In this document: in pieces, positions 16,259-23,936 of the stretch
Layout of the letters: each line of letters starts with the position of its first letter
How positions within the stretch are numbered: position 1 is the stretch's first letter
NCBI RefSeq assembly: GCF_027532185.1
Contig: NZ_JAPZSV010000001.1
Coordinates: 186,001 to 250,000 of the forward strand
Source: Hylemonella sp.
GTDB lineage: Bacteria > Pseudomonadota > Gammaproteobacteria > Burkholderiales > Burkholderiaceae_C
Direction of reading: 5' to 3'
DNA: 64,000 nucleotides
Made by a program: the position numbers and the translations under genes
Notes under the pieces: generated by a model
The model's input: only the letters and a program-made list of their open reading frames with translations
What the model was told of the DNA's origin: nothing
Databases searched by the model: none

Positions 16259-17569
16259 ATGAAACTTGCCGACAACAAAGCCACCCTGTCGTTCAGCAAC
16301 GGCGCCCCCAGCATCGAGCTGCCGGTCTACCAGGGCAATATCGGCCCGGATGTCATCGACATCCGCAAGCTGTATGGCCAGACCGGCATGTTCACGTATG
16401 ACCCGGGCTTCCTCTCCACCGCATCCTGCCAGTCCTCCATCACCTATATCGACGGCGACAAAGGTGAGCTGCTGTACCGCGGCTACCCGATCGAACAGCT
16501 GGCGACCCAGTGCGACTACCTCGACACCTGCCACCTGCTGCTGTACGGCGATCTGCCCAACGCCACCCAGCAGAAGGACTTCCACAAGCTCGTGACCAAC
16601 CACACCATGGTCAACGAGCAGATGCAGTTCTTCCTGCGCGGCTTCCGCCGTGATGCCCACCCCATGGCAGTGCTGACTGGCCTGGTCGGCGCGCTGTCGG
16701 CCTTCTATCACGACAGCACGGACATCAACAACCCGGAGCATCGCAACATCGCGGCCATCCGCCTGATCGCCAAGATGCCCACGCTGGTCGCCATGGCCTA
16801 CAAGTACGGCATCGGCCAGCCTTACATGTACCCGCAGAACAACCTGTCCTACGCCGGCAACTTCCTGCGCATGATGTTCGGCACGCCCTGCGAGGAGTAC
16901 AAGGTCAACCCCGTGCTCGAGCGTGCGCTGGACCGCATCTTCATCCTGCACGCTGACCACGAGCAGAACGCCTCCACCTCCACCGTGCGTCTGTGCGGCT
17001 CGTCGGGCACCAACCCCTTCGCCGCCATTGCCGCTGGCGTGGCCTGCCTTTGGGGCCCGGCCCACGGTGGCGCCAACGAAGCCGCCCTCAACATGCTGGG
17101 TGACATCCAGAAAAACGGTGGCGTCGAGAAGATCGGCGACTTCATCAAGCAGGCTAAGGACAAGAACTCCGGCGTCAAGCTCATGGGCTTCGGCCACCGC
17201 GTCTACAAGAACTACGACCCGCGGGCCAAGCTCATGCAGGAAACCTGCAAGGAAGTGCTGCAGGAGATGGGCCTGGAGAACGACCCGCTGTTCAAGTTGG
17301 CCATGGCCCTGGAGAAGATCGCCCTGGAAGACGACTACTTCGTGCAGCGCAAGCTCTACCCGAACGTGGACTTCTACTCCGGTATCGTGCAGCGCGCCAT
17401 CGGCATCCCGGTGAACCTGTTCACCGGCATCTTCGCGCTGGCCCGTACCGTGGGCTGGATCGCCCAGCTCAACGAGATGATCAGCGATCCCGAGTACAAG
17501 ATCGGCCGTCCGCGCCAGCTCTTCACCGGCTCGCCGCGCCGCGACGTGCCGCCGCTGGCCAAGCGCTGA
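16259..17569 (+). CDS. gltA: Citrate synthase
   Basis: Type II citrate synthase, 436 aa, condensing oxaloacetate and acetyl-CoA. Family residues lie in [44 protein letters not shown] (catalytic His) and [15 protein letters not shown] (catalytic Asp). It starts 10 bp after sdhE, so it is most likely co-transcribed with the sdh genes. A terminator follows 12 bp after its stop. Confidence 0.98.
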   Translation: MKLADNKATLSFSNGAPSIELPVYQGNIGPDVIDIRKLYGQTGMFTYDPGFLSTASCQSSITYIDGDKGELLYRGYPIEQLATQCDYLDTCHLLLYGDLPNATQQKDFHKLVTNHTMVNEQMQFFLRGFRRDAHPMAVLTGLVGALSAFYHDSTDINNPEHRNIAAIRLIAKMPTLVAMAYKYGIGQPYMYPQNNLSYAGNFLRMMFGTPCEEYKVNPVLERALDRIFILHADHEQNASTSTVRLCGSSGTNPFAAIAAGVACLWGPAHGGANEAALNMLGDIQKNGGVEKIGDFIKQAKDKNSGVKLMGFGHRVYKNYDPRAKLMQETCKEVLQEMGLENDPLFKLAMALEKIALEDDYFVQRKLYPNVDFYSGIVQRAIGIPVNLFTGIFALARTVGWIAQLNEMISDPEYKIGRPRQLFTGSPRRDVPPLAKR

Positions 17570-17581
17570 GCCACACGGAAC

Positions 17582-17614
17582 AACCCGCCGCACGGCAACG
17601 TCGGCGGGTTTTTT
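17582..17614 (+). terminator. Rho-independent terminator of the sdh-gltA operon
   Basis: A 9-bp stem AACCCGCCG / CGGCGGGTT with an 11-nt loop is followed by a run of six T. Confidence 0.9.
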
Positions 17615-17631
17615 CTTGGCAAGACACACGC

Positions 17632-18012
17632 ATGAAACTGATCCGCAGCGCCACCGAACTGCGCGCCCTGCAGACCGAAACGCCCGACCCCGCCCCGTGC
17701 GACTGCGGCCTGGCCAGGTACACCGGCTGGAGCAGCTTGACCGAGGAGCGCTGGCCTGCCGCGCGCATGACCCAGCTCGCCACCCTGCGTGACCCCGAGG
17801 TCTACGAGCCGACCTTCGAGGAATACCACCCGGCCGGTACCCGTTACGACGATCCGGCCGCCCCGGTGGCCCTGGCCTTCTTCCCCTACAACCGCTGCGA
17901 CGTCTGGCGTTGCCAGTCCTGTCGCCGGCTGGTGCTGCGCTACACGGAGTTCGGCGGCTACTACGTGGACCACCGCGTGCGCGTGCTCGACCCGACACTG
18001 ATCGTCGACTGA
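17632..18012 (+). CDS. Conserved-looking small Cys-containing protein of unknown function
   Basis: I do not recognise this 126-aa protein. It has no signal peptide or membrane helix. Two cysteine pairs, CDCG (about residues 23-26) and CQSC (about 94-97) followed by RRLVLRYTEFGGYYVDHR, could bind a metal such as zinc. The C-terminal half is rich in aromatic residues. Codon use and GC match the neighbours, so the gene looks native. It starts just after the gltA terminator and is followed by a LysR gene, whose regulatory repeats begin 25 bp after its stop. A zinc-ribbon-like fold is only a guess. Confidence 0.7.
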   Translation: MKLIRSATELRALQTETPDPAPCDCGLARYTGWSSLTEERWPAARMTQLATLRDPEVYEPTFEEYHPAGTRYDDPAAPVALAFFPYNRCDVWRCQSCRRLVLRYTEFGGYYVDHRVRVLDPTLIVD

Positions 18013-18036
18013 GCATCACCCGACCGGCAACACAGT

Positions 18037-18105
18037 CATCTCGAAACGCGATGACCAGCGGCCAAATACTGGGGGAAAATCGACAACACATCGCCAAATG
18101 CGATG
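18037..18105 (+). promoter_or_regulatory. Two 17-bp palindromic repeats upstream of the LysR gene (LTTR T-N11-A sites)
   Basis: CATCTCGAAACGCGATG (18037-18053) and CATCGCCAAATGCGATG (18089-18105) match at 14 of 17 positions. Each is an imperfect palindrome of the form CATC...GATG containing T-N11-A, the classical LysR-type site. They are 52 bp apart start to start, about five helical turns. Placement just before the LysR start suggests self-control, possibly extending to the leu genes downstream. Confidence 0.6.
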
Positions 18106-18119
18106 ACAAGCCCCAGCTC

Positions 18120-19031
18120 ATGAAACCCGCCGACCGCAGCTTTGCCCGCCGCATGGACCTCACGTCCCTGCAGCTGTTCGTGGCCGTCTGCGAACTCGGC
18201 AGCATCGGCAAGGCCGCCGAGCGTGAATTCATCGCCGCCTCGGCCATCAGCAAGCGCCTGGCTGACCTCGAGGCCACGCTGGGCACCCCCCTGCTCTACC
18301 GCCACACGCGCGGGGTCGACCTCACCCCGGCCGGAGAGAGCCTGCTGCACCACGCGCGTTCGGTGCTCTACAGCCTGGAGAAGATGCAGGGCGAGCTCAG
18401 CGAGTACGTGGACGGCGTGCGCGGCCATGTGCGCGTGCACGCGAGCATCTCGGCCATCGTGCAGTTCCTGCCCGAGGACCTGGGCGCCTTCATCCGGGCG
18501 CATGAGCAGGTCAAGATCGACCTCGAGGAACACCTGAGCACCGAGGTCGTGCGCGCCGTGCAGGAAGGTGCCGCCGACCTGGGCATCTGCAACGCCGGCG
18601 TGGGCACGGGCGAGTTGCAGACCCTGCCCTACCGGCAGGATCAGCTCGTGCTCATCGTGCCCAAGGGACACGCGCTGGCCTCGGCGGGCACGATCGACTT
18701 CGTGCAATCCCTGGACTGGGACCATGTGGGCCTGCACGCCACCAGCTCCATCTACCTGGCCATGCGCGAGGCAGCCGCCGCCGCGGGCCGCAGCATCCGC
18801 CTGCGCATCCACGTCACGGGCCTGGACGCCATGTGCCGCATGATCCACAACGGCCTGGGCGTCGGCGTGATGCCCCGCCGCGCCTTCGAACTCATGCACG
18901 GCGTGGGCGACCTGGCTTGCGTTGAACTGAAGGACGACTGGGCCCAGCGCCGCATCGAGCTCGTCGCCCGCGACTTCTCCACCCTGCCCGTGACCGCGCG
19001 GCTGCTGGTGGACCACCTCACCGCCACCTAG
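18120..19031 (+). CDS. LysR-family transcriptional regulator
   Basis: LysR-type regulator, 303 aa from the ATG at 18120, the normal size. Longer in-frame readings back to 17910 overlap the preceding gene and the repeat sites. An ATG at 18153 ([17 protein letters not shown]) is an alternative. The N-terminal winged helix contains [20 protein letters not shown], and the substrate-binding domain spans about residues 95-295. It is followed 30 bp later by leuC on the same strand. Control of leuCDB is plausible from position but not shown; the effector is unknown. Confidence 0.9.
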   Translation: MKPADRSFARRMDLTSLQLFVAVCELGSIGKAAEREFIAASAISKRLADLEATLGTPLLYRHTRGVDLTPAGESLLHHARSVLYSLEKMQGELSEYVDGVRGHVRVHASISAIVQFLPEDLGAFIRAHEQVKIDLEEHLSTEVVRAVQEGAADLGICNAGVGTGELQTLPYRQDQLVLIVPKGHALASAGTIDFVQSLDWDHVGLHATSSIYLAMREAAAAAGRSIRLRIHVTGLDAMCRMIHNGLGVGVMPRRAFELMHGVGDLACVELKDDWAQRRIELVARDFSTLPVTARLLVDHLTAT

Positions 19032-19060
19032 AATCCAAGACCCTCACGAGGACACACACC

Positions 19061-20482
19061 ATGGGACGAACGCTTTACGACAAGATCTGGGACGAACACG
19101 TCGTCCACATCGAGGAAGACGGCACTGCCGTGCTCTACATCGACCGCCACCTGGTCCATGAAGTGACCAGCCCGCAGGCCTTCGAAGGCCTGCGCCAGGC
19201 CGGCCGCAAGGTCTGGCGCGTGAGCTCCATCGTGGCCACGGCCGACCACAACACCCCGACCACGGGCTGGGAGCTGGGCTACGACGGCATCACCGATCCG
19301 ATCAGCAAGGAACAAATCACCACGCTGGACGCCAACATCAAGGAGTCTGGCGCGGCTGCCTTCTTCCCCTTCCTGTCCAAGCGCCAAGGCATCGTGCACG
19401 TGATCGGCCCGGAAAACGGCGCCACGCTGCCGGGCATGACCGTGGTCTGCGGTGACTCGCACACCTCCACCCACGGTGCCTTCGGCGCACTGGCCCATGG
19501 CATCGGCACCAGCGAGGTCGAGCACGTGATGGCCACCCAGACTCTGCTGGCCAAGAAGGCCAAGAACATGCTCATCAAGGTCGAAGGCACCCTGGCCAAG
19601 GGGGTGACGGCCAAGGACATCGTGCTGGCCATCATCGGCAAGATCGGCACGGCCGGCGGCACGGGCTACACCATCGAGTTCGCAGGCTCCGCCATCCGCG
19701 CCCTGTCCATGGAAGGCCGCATGACGGTCTGCAATATGGCTATCGAGGCCGGCGCGCGCGCCGGCCTGGTGGCTGTGGACGAGAAGACCATCGAGTACGT
19801 CCGTGGCCGCCCGCTGGCCCCCACCGGCGTGGAATGGGACCAGGCTGTGGCCTATTGGAAGACCCTGCACTCCGACCCGGATGCGAAGTTCGACACCGTG
19901 GTCGAGCTCGACGCCGCGGCTATCCTGCCCCAGGTGACCTGGGGCACCTCGCCCGAGATGGTGCTGGGCATCGACGGCCGCGTGCCCGACCCGGACAAGG
20001 AAAAGGATCCCAACAAGCGCGGCGCCATCGAACGCGCCCTCAGCTACATGGGCCTGGAGCCAGGTAAGGCGCTGGCCGACGTGCATATCGACAAGGTCTT
20101 CATCGGTTCCTGCACCAACAGCCGCATCGAAGACATGCGCGAAGCCGCCGCCGTGGTGAAGAAGCTGGGCCAGAAAGTCTCCAAGGACGTCAAGCTGGCC
20201 ATGGTCGTGCCTGGCTCCGGCCAGGTCAAGGAACAGGCCGAGCGCGAAGGTCTGCATGAAATCTTCAAGGCTGCGGGCTTCGAGTGGCGCGAGCCCGGCT
20301 GCTCCATGTGCCTGGCGATGAACGCCGACCGCCTGGAGCCCGGCGAGCGCTGCGCCTCCACCAGCAACCGCAACTTCGAAGGCCGCCAGGGCGCCGGTGG
20401 CCGGACCCACCTCGTGAGCCCGGCCATGGCGGCGGCTGCCGCCATCCACGGCCACTTCGTCGACATCCGCAAATACGCCTGA
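19061..20482 (+). CDS. leuC: 3-isopropylmalate dehydratase large subunit
   Basis: Large subunit of isopropylmalate isomerase in leucine synthesis, 473 aa. The aconitase-type [4Fe-4S] cysteines are in [17 protein letters not shown] and [11 protein letters not shown]. The [19 protein letters not shown] motif is also present. It forms the leuC-leuD-leuB cluster, with 8 bp to leuD. leuA is not in the window. Confidence 0.98.
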   Translation: MGRTLYDKIWDEHVVHIEEDGTAVLYIDRHLVHEVTSPQAFEGLRQAGRKVWRVSSIVATADHNTPTTGWELGYDGITDPISKEQITTLDANIKESGAAAFFPFLSKRQGIVHVIGPENGATLPGMTVVCGDSHTSTHGAFGALAHGIGTSEVEHVMATQTLLAKKAKNMLIKVEGTLAKGVTAKDIVLAIIGKIGTAGGTGYTIEFAGSAIRALSMEGRMTVCNMAIEAGARAGLVAVDEKTIEYVRGRPLAPTGVEWDQAVAYWKTLHSDPDAKFDTVVELDAAAILPQVTWGTSPEMVLGIDGRVPDPDKEKDPNKRGAIERALSYMGLEPGKALADVHIDKVFIGSCTNSRIEDMREAAAVVKKLGQKVSKDVKLAMVVPGSGQVKEQAEREGLHEIFKAAGFEWREPGCSMCLAMNADRLEPGERCASTSNRNFEGRQGAGGRTHLVSPAMAAAAAIHGHFVDIRKYA

Positions 20483-20490
20483 GCTTGATC

Positions 20491-21135
20491 ATGCAGAAAT
20501 TCACTGTGCACCAGGGCCTTGTAGCCCCCATGGACCGCGAGAACGTCGATACCGACGCGATCATTCCCAAGCAGTTCCTCAAGTCCATCCGCAAGACCGG
20601 CTTCGGCCCCAATCTGTTCGACGAATGGCGCTACCTGGACGTGGGCCAGCCCGGCGTACCCGAATCGGCCCGCAAGCCCAACCCCGACTTCGTGCTGAAC
20701 CAACCGCGCTACAAGGGCGCCTCCGTGCTGCTGGCGCGCAAGAACTTCGGCTGCGGCTCCTCGCGCGAACACGCGCCCTGGGCCATCGACCAGTACGGCT
20801 TTCGCGCCATCATCGCGCCGAGCTTTGCTGACATCTTCTTCAACAACTGCTTCAAGAACGGCCTGCTGCCCATCGTGCTGCCCGAAGCCACAGTGGCCCA
20901 GCTGTTTGACGAATGCGCGGCCTTCCCCGGCTACAGCCTGACCGTGGACCTGGAGCGCCAGGTCATCGTCAAGCCCCAGGGCGAGGAGATCCCCTTCGAT
21001 GTCCAGCCCTTCCGCAAGTACTGCCTGCTCAACGGCTACGACGACATCGGACTGACCCTGCGCCACAAGGACAAGATCGCCGCCTTCGAAGCCGAGCGCC
21101 TGGCCAAAAAGCCCTGGCTGGCCCACACGATGTAA
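20491..21135 (+). CDS. leuD: 3-isopropylmalate dehydratase small subunit
   Basis: Small (swivel) subunit of isopropylmalate isomerase, 214 aa from the ATG at 20491. Characteristic segments are [39 protein letters not shown] and [14 protein letters not shown] longer frame to 20284 overlaps leuC and is discarded. A 100-bp structured gap separates it from leuB. Confidence 0.98.
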   Translation: MQKFTVHQGLVAPMDRENVDTDAIIPKQFLKSIRKTGFGPNLFDEWRYLDVGQPGVPESARKPNPDFVLNQPRYKGASVLLARKNFGCGSSREHAPWAIDQYGFRAIIAPSFADIFFNNCFKNGLLPIVLPEATVAQLFDECAAFPGYSLTVDLERQVIVKPQGEEIPFDVQPFRKYCLLNGYDDIGLTLRHKDKIAAFEAERLAKKPWLAHTM

Positions 21136-21138
21136 CAC

Positions 21139-21207
21139 CCCCGTGGCGGCCCTGAGGCCGCCTCCCCCCTCAAATGGGCAACGCCAGTGGCCCGGTTCCA
21201 CGGCGTT
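21139..21207 (+). repeat. Two-hairpin intergenic element in the leuD-leuB gap
   Basis: Two hairpins follow each other: GGCGGCC-CTGA-GGCCGCC (21145-21162), and AACGCC-A-GTGG ... CCAC-GGCGTT (21180-21207). No T-tract follows, so these are not terminators. The layout, with a GGGCAAC... core and a palindromic CCAC end, resembles intergenic elements I remember from Comamonadaceae genomes. It may affect processing or stability of the leu mRNA. Confidence 0.5.
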
Positions 21208-21235
21208 CCTCGAATAAGACATTGGAGAAATTGGA

Positions 21236-22306
21236 ATGAAAATCGCAGTTCTGCCGGGTGACGGCATCGGTACCGAAATCGTGGCCGAGGCCGTCAAGGT
21301 CCTCAAGGCGCTGGACCTCAAGTTCGAGATGGAAACCGCACCCGTGGGCGGCGCCGCCTATGAGGCATCGGGCCACCCCCTGCCCGAGTCCACGCTGAAT
21401 CTGGCCAAGTCCGCCGATGCCATCCTCTTCGGGGCCGTGGGCGACTGGAAATACGACAAGCTCGAGCGCGCCCTGCGGCCCGAGCAGGCCATCCTGGGCC
21501 TGCGCAAGCACCTGGGCCTCTACGCCAACTTCCGCCCCGCCATCTGCTACGAGCAGCTGACGCACGCTTCCAGCCTCAAGCCCGAGCTCGTGGCCGGCCT
21601 CGACATCCTGATCGTGCGTGAACTCACGGGCGACATCTACTTCGGCCAGCCGCGCGGCCGCCGCACGGCGGTCGATGGCCATTTCCCCGGTGCTGAAGAA
21701 GCCTTCGACACCATGCGCTACAGCAAGCCCGAAATCGAGCGCATCGCCCACACCGCCTTCCAGGCCGCGCGCAAGCGCAACAAGAAGGTCACCAGCGTGG
21801 ACAAGGCTAACGTGCTCGAGACCTTCCAGTTCTGGAAAGACGTGGTCACCGAGGTGCATGCCCAGTACCCCGACGTGAAGCTGGAGCACATGTACGTGGA
21901 CAACGCGGCCATGCAGCTCGTGAAGGCGCCCAAGAGCTTCGACGTCATCGTCACCGGCAATATGTTCGGCGACATCCTGAGTGACGAAGCTTCCATGCTC
22001 ACCGGCTCCATCGGCATGCTGCCCTCGGCCAGCCTGAACAGCAAGAACCAGGGCCTCTACGAACCCAGCCACGGCAGCGCCCCGGACATCGCGGGCAAGG
22101 GCGTGGCCAACCCCCTGGCCACCATCCTCTCGGCCGCCATGATGCTGCGTTTCAGCCTCAACCAGGAGGAAGCCGCCAAACGCATCGAGGCCGCCGTGCA
22201 AAAGGTGCTGAGCCAGGGCCTGCGCACGCCCGACATCTGGAGTGAGGGCACGACCAAGGTCGGCACCGCGCAGATGGGCGATGCGGTGCTCAAGGCACTG
22301 GGCTGA
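21236..22306 (+). CDS. leuB: 3-isopropylmalate dehydrogenase
   Basis: NAD-dependent oxidative decarboxylation of 3-isopropylmalate, 356 aa. The N-terminal [20 protein letters not shown], the [17 protein letters not shown] substrate loop, and the [20 protein letters not shown] then [15 protein letters not shown] motifs identify LeuB. It is the last gene of leuCDB, closed by a terminator 27 bp after its stop. Confidence 0.98.
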   Translation: MKIAVLPGDGIGTEIVAEAVKVLKALDLKFEMETAPVGGAAYEASGHPLPESTLNLAKSADAILFGAVGDWKYDKLERALRPEQAILGLRKHLGLYANFRPAICYEQLTHASSLKPELVAGLDILIVRELTGDIYFGQPRGRRTAVDGHFPGAEEAFDTMRYSKPEIERIAHTAFQAARKRNKKVTSVDKANVLETFQFWKDVVTEVHAQYPDVKLEHMYVDNAAMQLVKAPKSFDVIVTGNMFGDILSDEASMLTGSIGMLPSASLNSKNQGLYEPSHGSAPDIAGKGVANPLATILSAAMMLRFSLNQEEAAKRIEAAVQKVLSQGLRTPDIWSEGTTKVGTAQMGDAVLKALG

Positions 22307-22333
22307 GCACGCTGTCGTCAGCGTCCACGCACC

Positions 22334-22359
22334 AGGGCAGCCGCTGGGCTGCCCTTTTT
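22334..22359 (+). terminator. Rho-independent terminator of leuCDB
   Basis: An 8-bp stem AGGGCAGC / GCTGCCCT with a 6-nt loop is followed by CTTTTTC. It lies just upstream of the candidate asd leader promoter. Confidence 0.85.
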
Positions 22360-22378
22360 CTTTCCTCACGCCATCCGC

Positions 22379-22384
22379 TACAAT
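22379..22384 (+). promoter_or_regulatory. -10 candidate for the asd leader transcript
   Basis: TACAAT lies after the leuB terminator and 7 bp before the leader ATG at 22392. Transcription would begin at or next to the ATG, making a leaderless or nearly leaderless small ORF. The -35 region is weak and T-rich. Confidence 0.4.
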
Positions 22385-22391
22385 CGAGCGC

Positions 22392-22490
22392 ATGTTCGCC
22401 GCCTGCCCGTTCTCCCTGAACACCGCTACTGCCGCCCCGGCAGGCGGGGCCGTGTGCGCAACAACCAAAACCACGACCATTAAGGGCTGA
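22392..22490 (+). CDS. Candidate 32-aa leader peptide upstream of asd (Thr/Lys/Ile-rich)
   Basis: A 32-codon ORF sits between the leuB terminator and asd. Its end reads ATTKTTTIKG, so five Thr, two Lys and one Ile codon fall within the last nine codons. Thr, Lys and Ile (and Met) all derive from aspartate semialdehyde, the product of the downstream Asd enzyme. That fits a ribosome-stalling attenuation peptide, as known for thr and other amino-acid operons. A stem-loop (CCGGCTC / GAGCCGG, 22493-22537) follows the stop, then a weak CAGT-GAGC-ACTG hairpin with TTTT (22547-22562). I see no strong terminator, so the mechanism is open. Expression is not shown. Confidence 0.45.
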   Translation: MFAACPFSLNTATAAPAGGAVCATTKTTTIKG

Positions 22491-22582
22491 TCCGGCTCTG
22501 GCATCGTCGTGCGCCCTTCCCGGCCAGACGAGCCGGGGCAGACAGTCAGTGAGCACTGTTTTAGATACTGAAAGGGCATCAG

Positions 22583-23722
22583 ATGAGCAAGGTTGGCAAT
22601 GTCGTCGGTCTCGTCGGCTGGCGAGGCATGGTGGGTTCGGTCCTCCTGGACCGCATGCAGGCCGAAGGCGACTTCGCCCTGATCGAACCTGTGTTCTTCT
22701 CTACCTCCAATGCTGGTGGCAAGGCCCCGGCCCTGGCGAAGAACGAGACCACCCTCAAGGACGCCAACAGCATCGAGGACCTCAAGAAGTGCGACATCGT
22801 CCTGACCTGCCAGGGGGGTGACTACACGAAAGAGGTCTATCCCAAGCTGCGCGCTGCGGGCTGGAAGGGCCACTGGATCGACGCGGCATCTGCCCTGCGC
22901 ATGGCTGATGACGCCGTCATCATCCTGGACCCCGTCAACCGTCACGTGATCGACCAGTCGCTGGCCCAGGGCGGCCGCAACTGGATCGGCGGCAACTGCA
23001 CCGTGAGCCTGATGCTCATGGGCATGGGCGGCCTGTTCAAGGCTGGCCTCGTCGAATGGGTCAGCGCCATGACCTACCAGGCTGCCTCCGGTGCCGGCGC
23101 GCAGAACATGCGCGAGCTGCTGAGCCAGATGGGTGCCCTGCACGACGCCGTCAAGGCCGAACTGGCCGACCCGGCCTCGGCCATCCTGGACATCGACCGC
23201 AAGGTGGCCGCCACCATGCGCGACGCCAGCTTCCCGACCAAGAACTTCCGCAACACGGCCTTGGCCGGCAGCCTGATCCCCTGGATTGACGTGCCCGTCG
23301 AACACGGCCAGAGCAAGGAGGAGTGGAAGGGCGGCGCCGAGTGCAACAAGATCCTGGGTAACCAGGCCTTCCGCAGCGCCGGCAGCATCCCGATCGACGG
23401 TCTGTGCGTGCGCATCGGTGCCATGCGCTGCCATTCGCAGGGCCTGACCGTGAAGCTCAAGAAGAACGTGCCCATGGCCGAGATCGAAGGCCTGCTGGCT
23501 GGCGCCAACGACTGGGTGAAGGTGGTTCCCAACCAACGCGAGATCACCGAGCGTGAACTCACGCCTGCTGCCGTGACGGGCACCCTCACCGTGCCGGTCG
23601 GTCGCCTGCACAAGCTGGCCATGGGCGACGAGTACCTGGGCGCCTTTACCGTGGGTGATCAGCTGCTCTGGGGTGCGGCCGAACCGCTGCGTCGCATGCT
23701 GCGCATCCTGCTGCAGGCCTGA
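22583..23722 (+). CDS. asd: Aspartate-semialdehyde dehydrogenase
   Basis: NADPH-dependent conversion of aspartyl phosphate to aspartate semialdehyde, the branch point for Lys/diaminopimelate, Thr, Met and Ile. The protein is 379 aa, the gram-negative type. The nucleotide loop [15 protein letters not shown], catalytic cysteine in [22 protein letters not shown] and [10 protein letters not shown] are present. It lies 93 bp after the stop of a candidate leader ORF. About 210 bp of non-coding sequence separate it from fimV, with no clear terminator. Confidence 0.97.
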   Translation: MSKVGNVVGLVGWRGMVGSVLLDRMQAEGDFALIEPVFFSTSNAGGKAPALAKNETTLKDANSIEDLKKCDIVLTCQGGDYTKEVYPKLRAAGWKGHWIDAASALRMADDAVIILDPVNRHVIDQSLAQGGRNWIGGNCTVSLMLMGMGGLFKAGLVEWVSAMTYQAASGAGAQNMRELLSQMGALHDAVKAELADPASAILDIDRKVAATMRDASFPTKNFRNTALAGSLIPWIDVPVEHGQSKEEWKGGAECNKILGNQAFRSAGSIPIDGLCVRIGAMRCHSQGLTVKLKKNVPMAEIEGLLAGANDWVKVVPNQREITERELTPAAVTGTLTVPVGRLHKLAMGDEYLGAFTVGDQLLWGAAEPLRRMLRILLQA

Positions 23723-23936
23723 TACCCCGGGGTCCTTATATTCGTTGTCCCTTAACAACAGAACCGACCGCTTAGTGGGTCGCCCGGCTTAGGCTCAGAA
23801 GGTTAAGCGCTTTCTCAGCTTGTCAGGCTAACGTCTTGATGTTAAGGTACTTTTCCAGATTCAAGGGTCATGAAAGGCAGGCTGCCGGACATGACCGATT
23901 TTGCTATTTGTCGCCCGATCATCGGAGGCCCCTAAA

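Noticed and set aside
16253-18286. 677-codon open frame on the minus strand
   Set aside because: It is antisense to gltA, the 126-aa gene and the LysR region, with no domain signal.
22242-22490. 82-codon in-frame extension of the asd leader ORF
   Set aside because: The first 50 codons overlap the end of leuB and its terminator in another frame; the ATG at 22392 just after the -10 candidate is more sensible.
21170-23758. 862-codon open frame on the minus strand across leuB and asd
   Set aside because: It is antisense to two well-identified genes and their gap, and has no recognisable domain. Codon-position GC bias in the real genes explains the openness.
23723-23936. Gap between asd and fimV searched for an RNA gene or terminator
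   Set aside because: It has several TTAA-containing motifs and a weak CGACC/GGTCG stem, but no T-tract, no cloverleaf and no ORF. I see nothing I can support beyond probable fimV promoter sequence.
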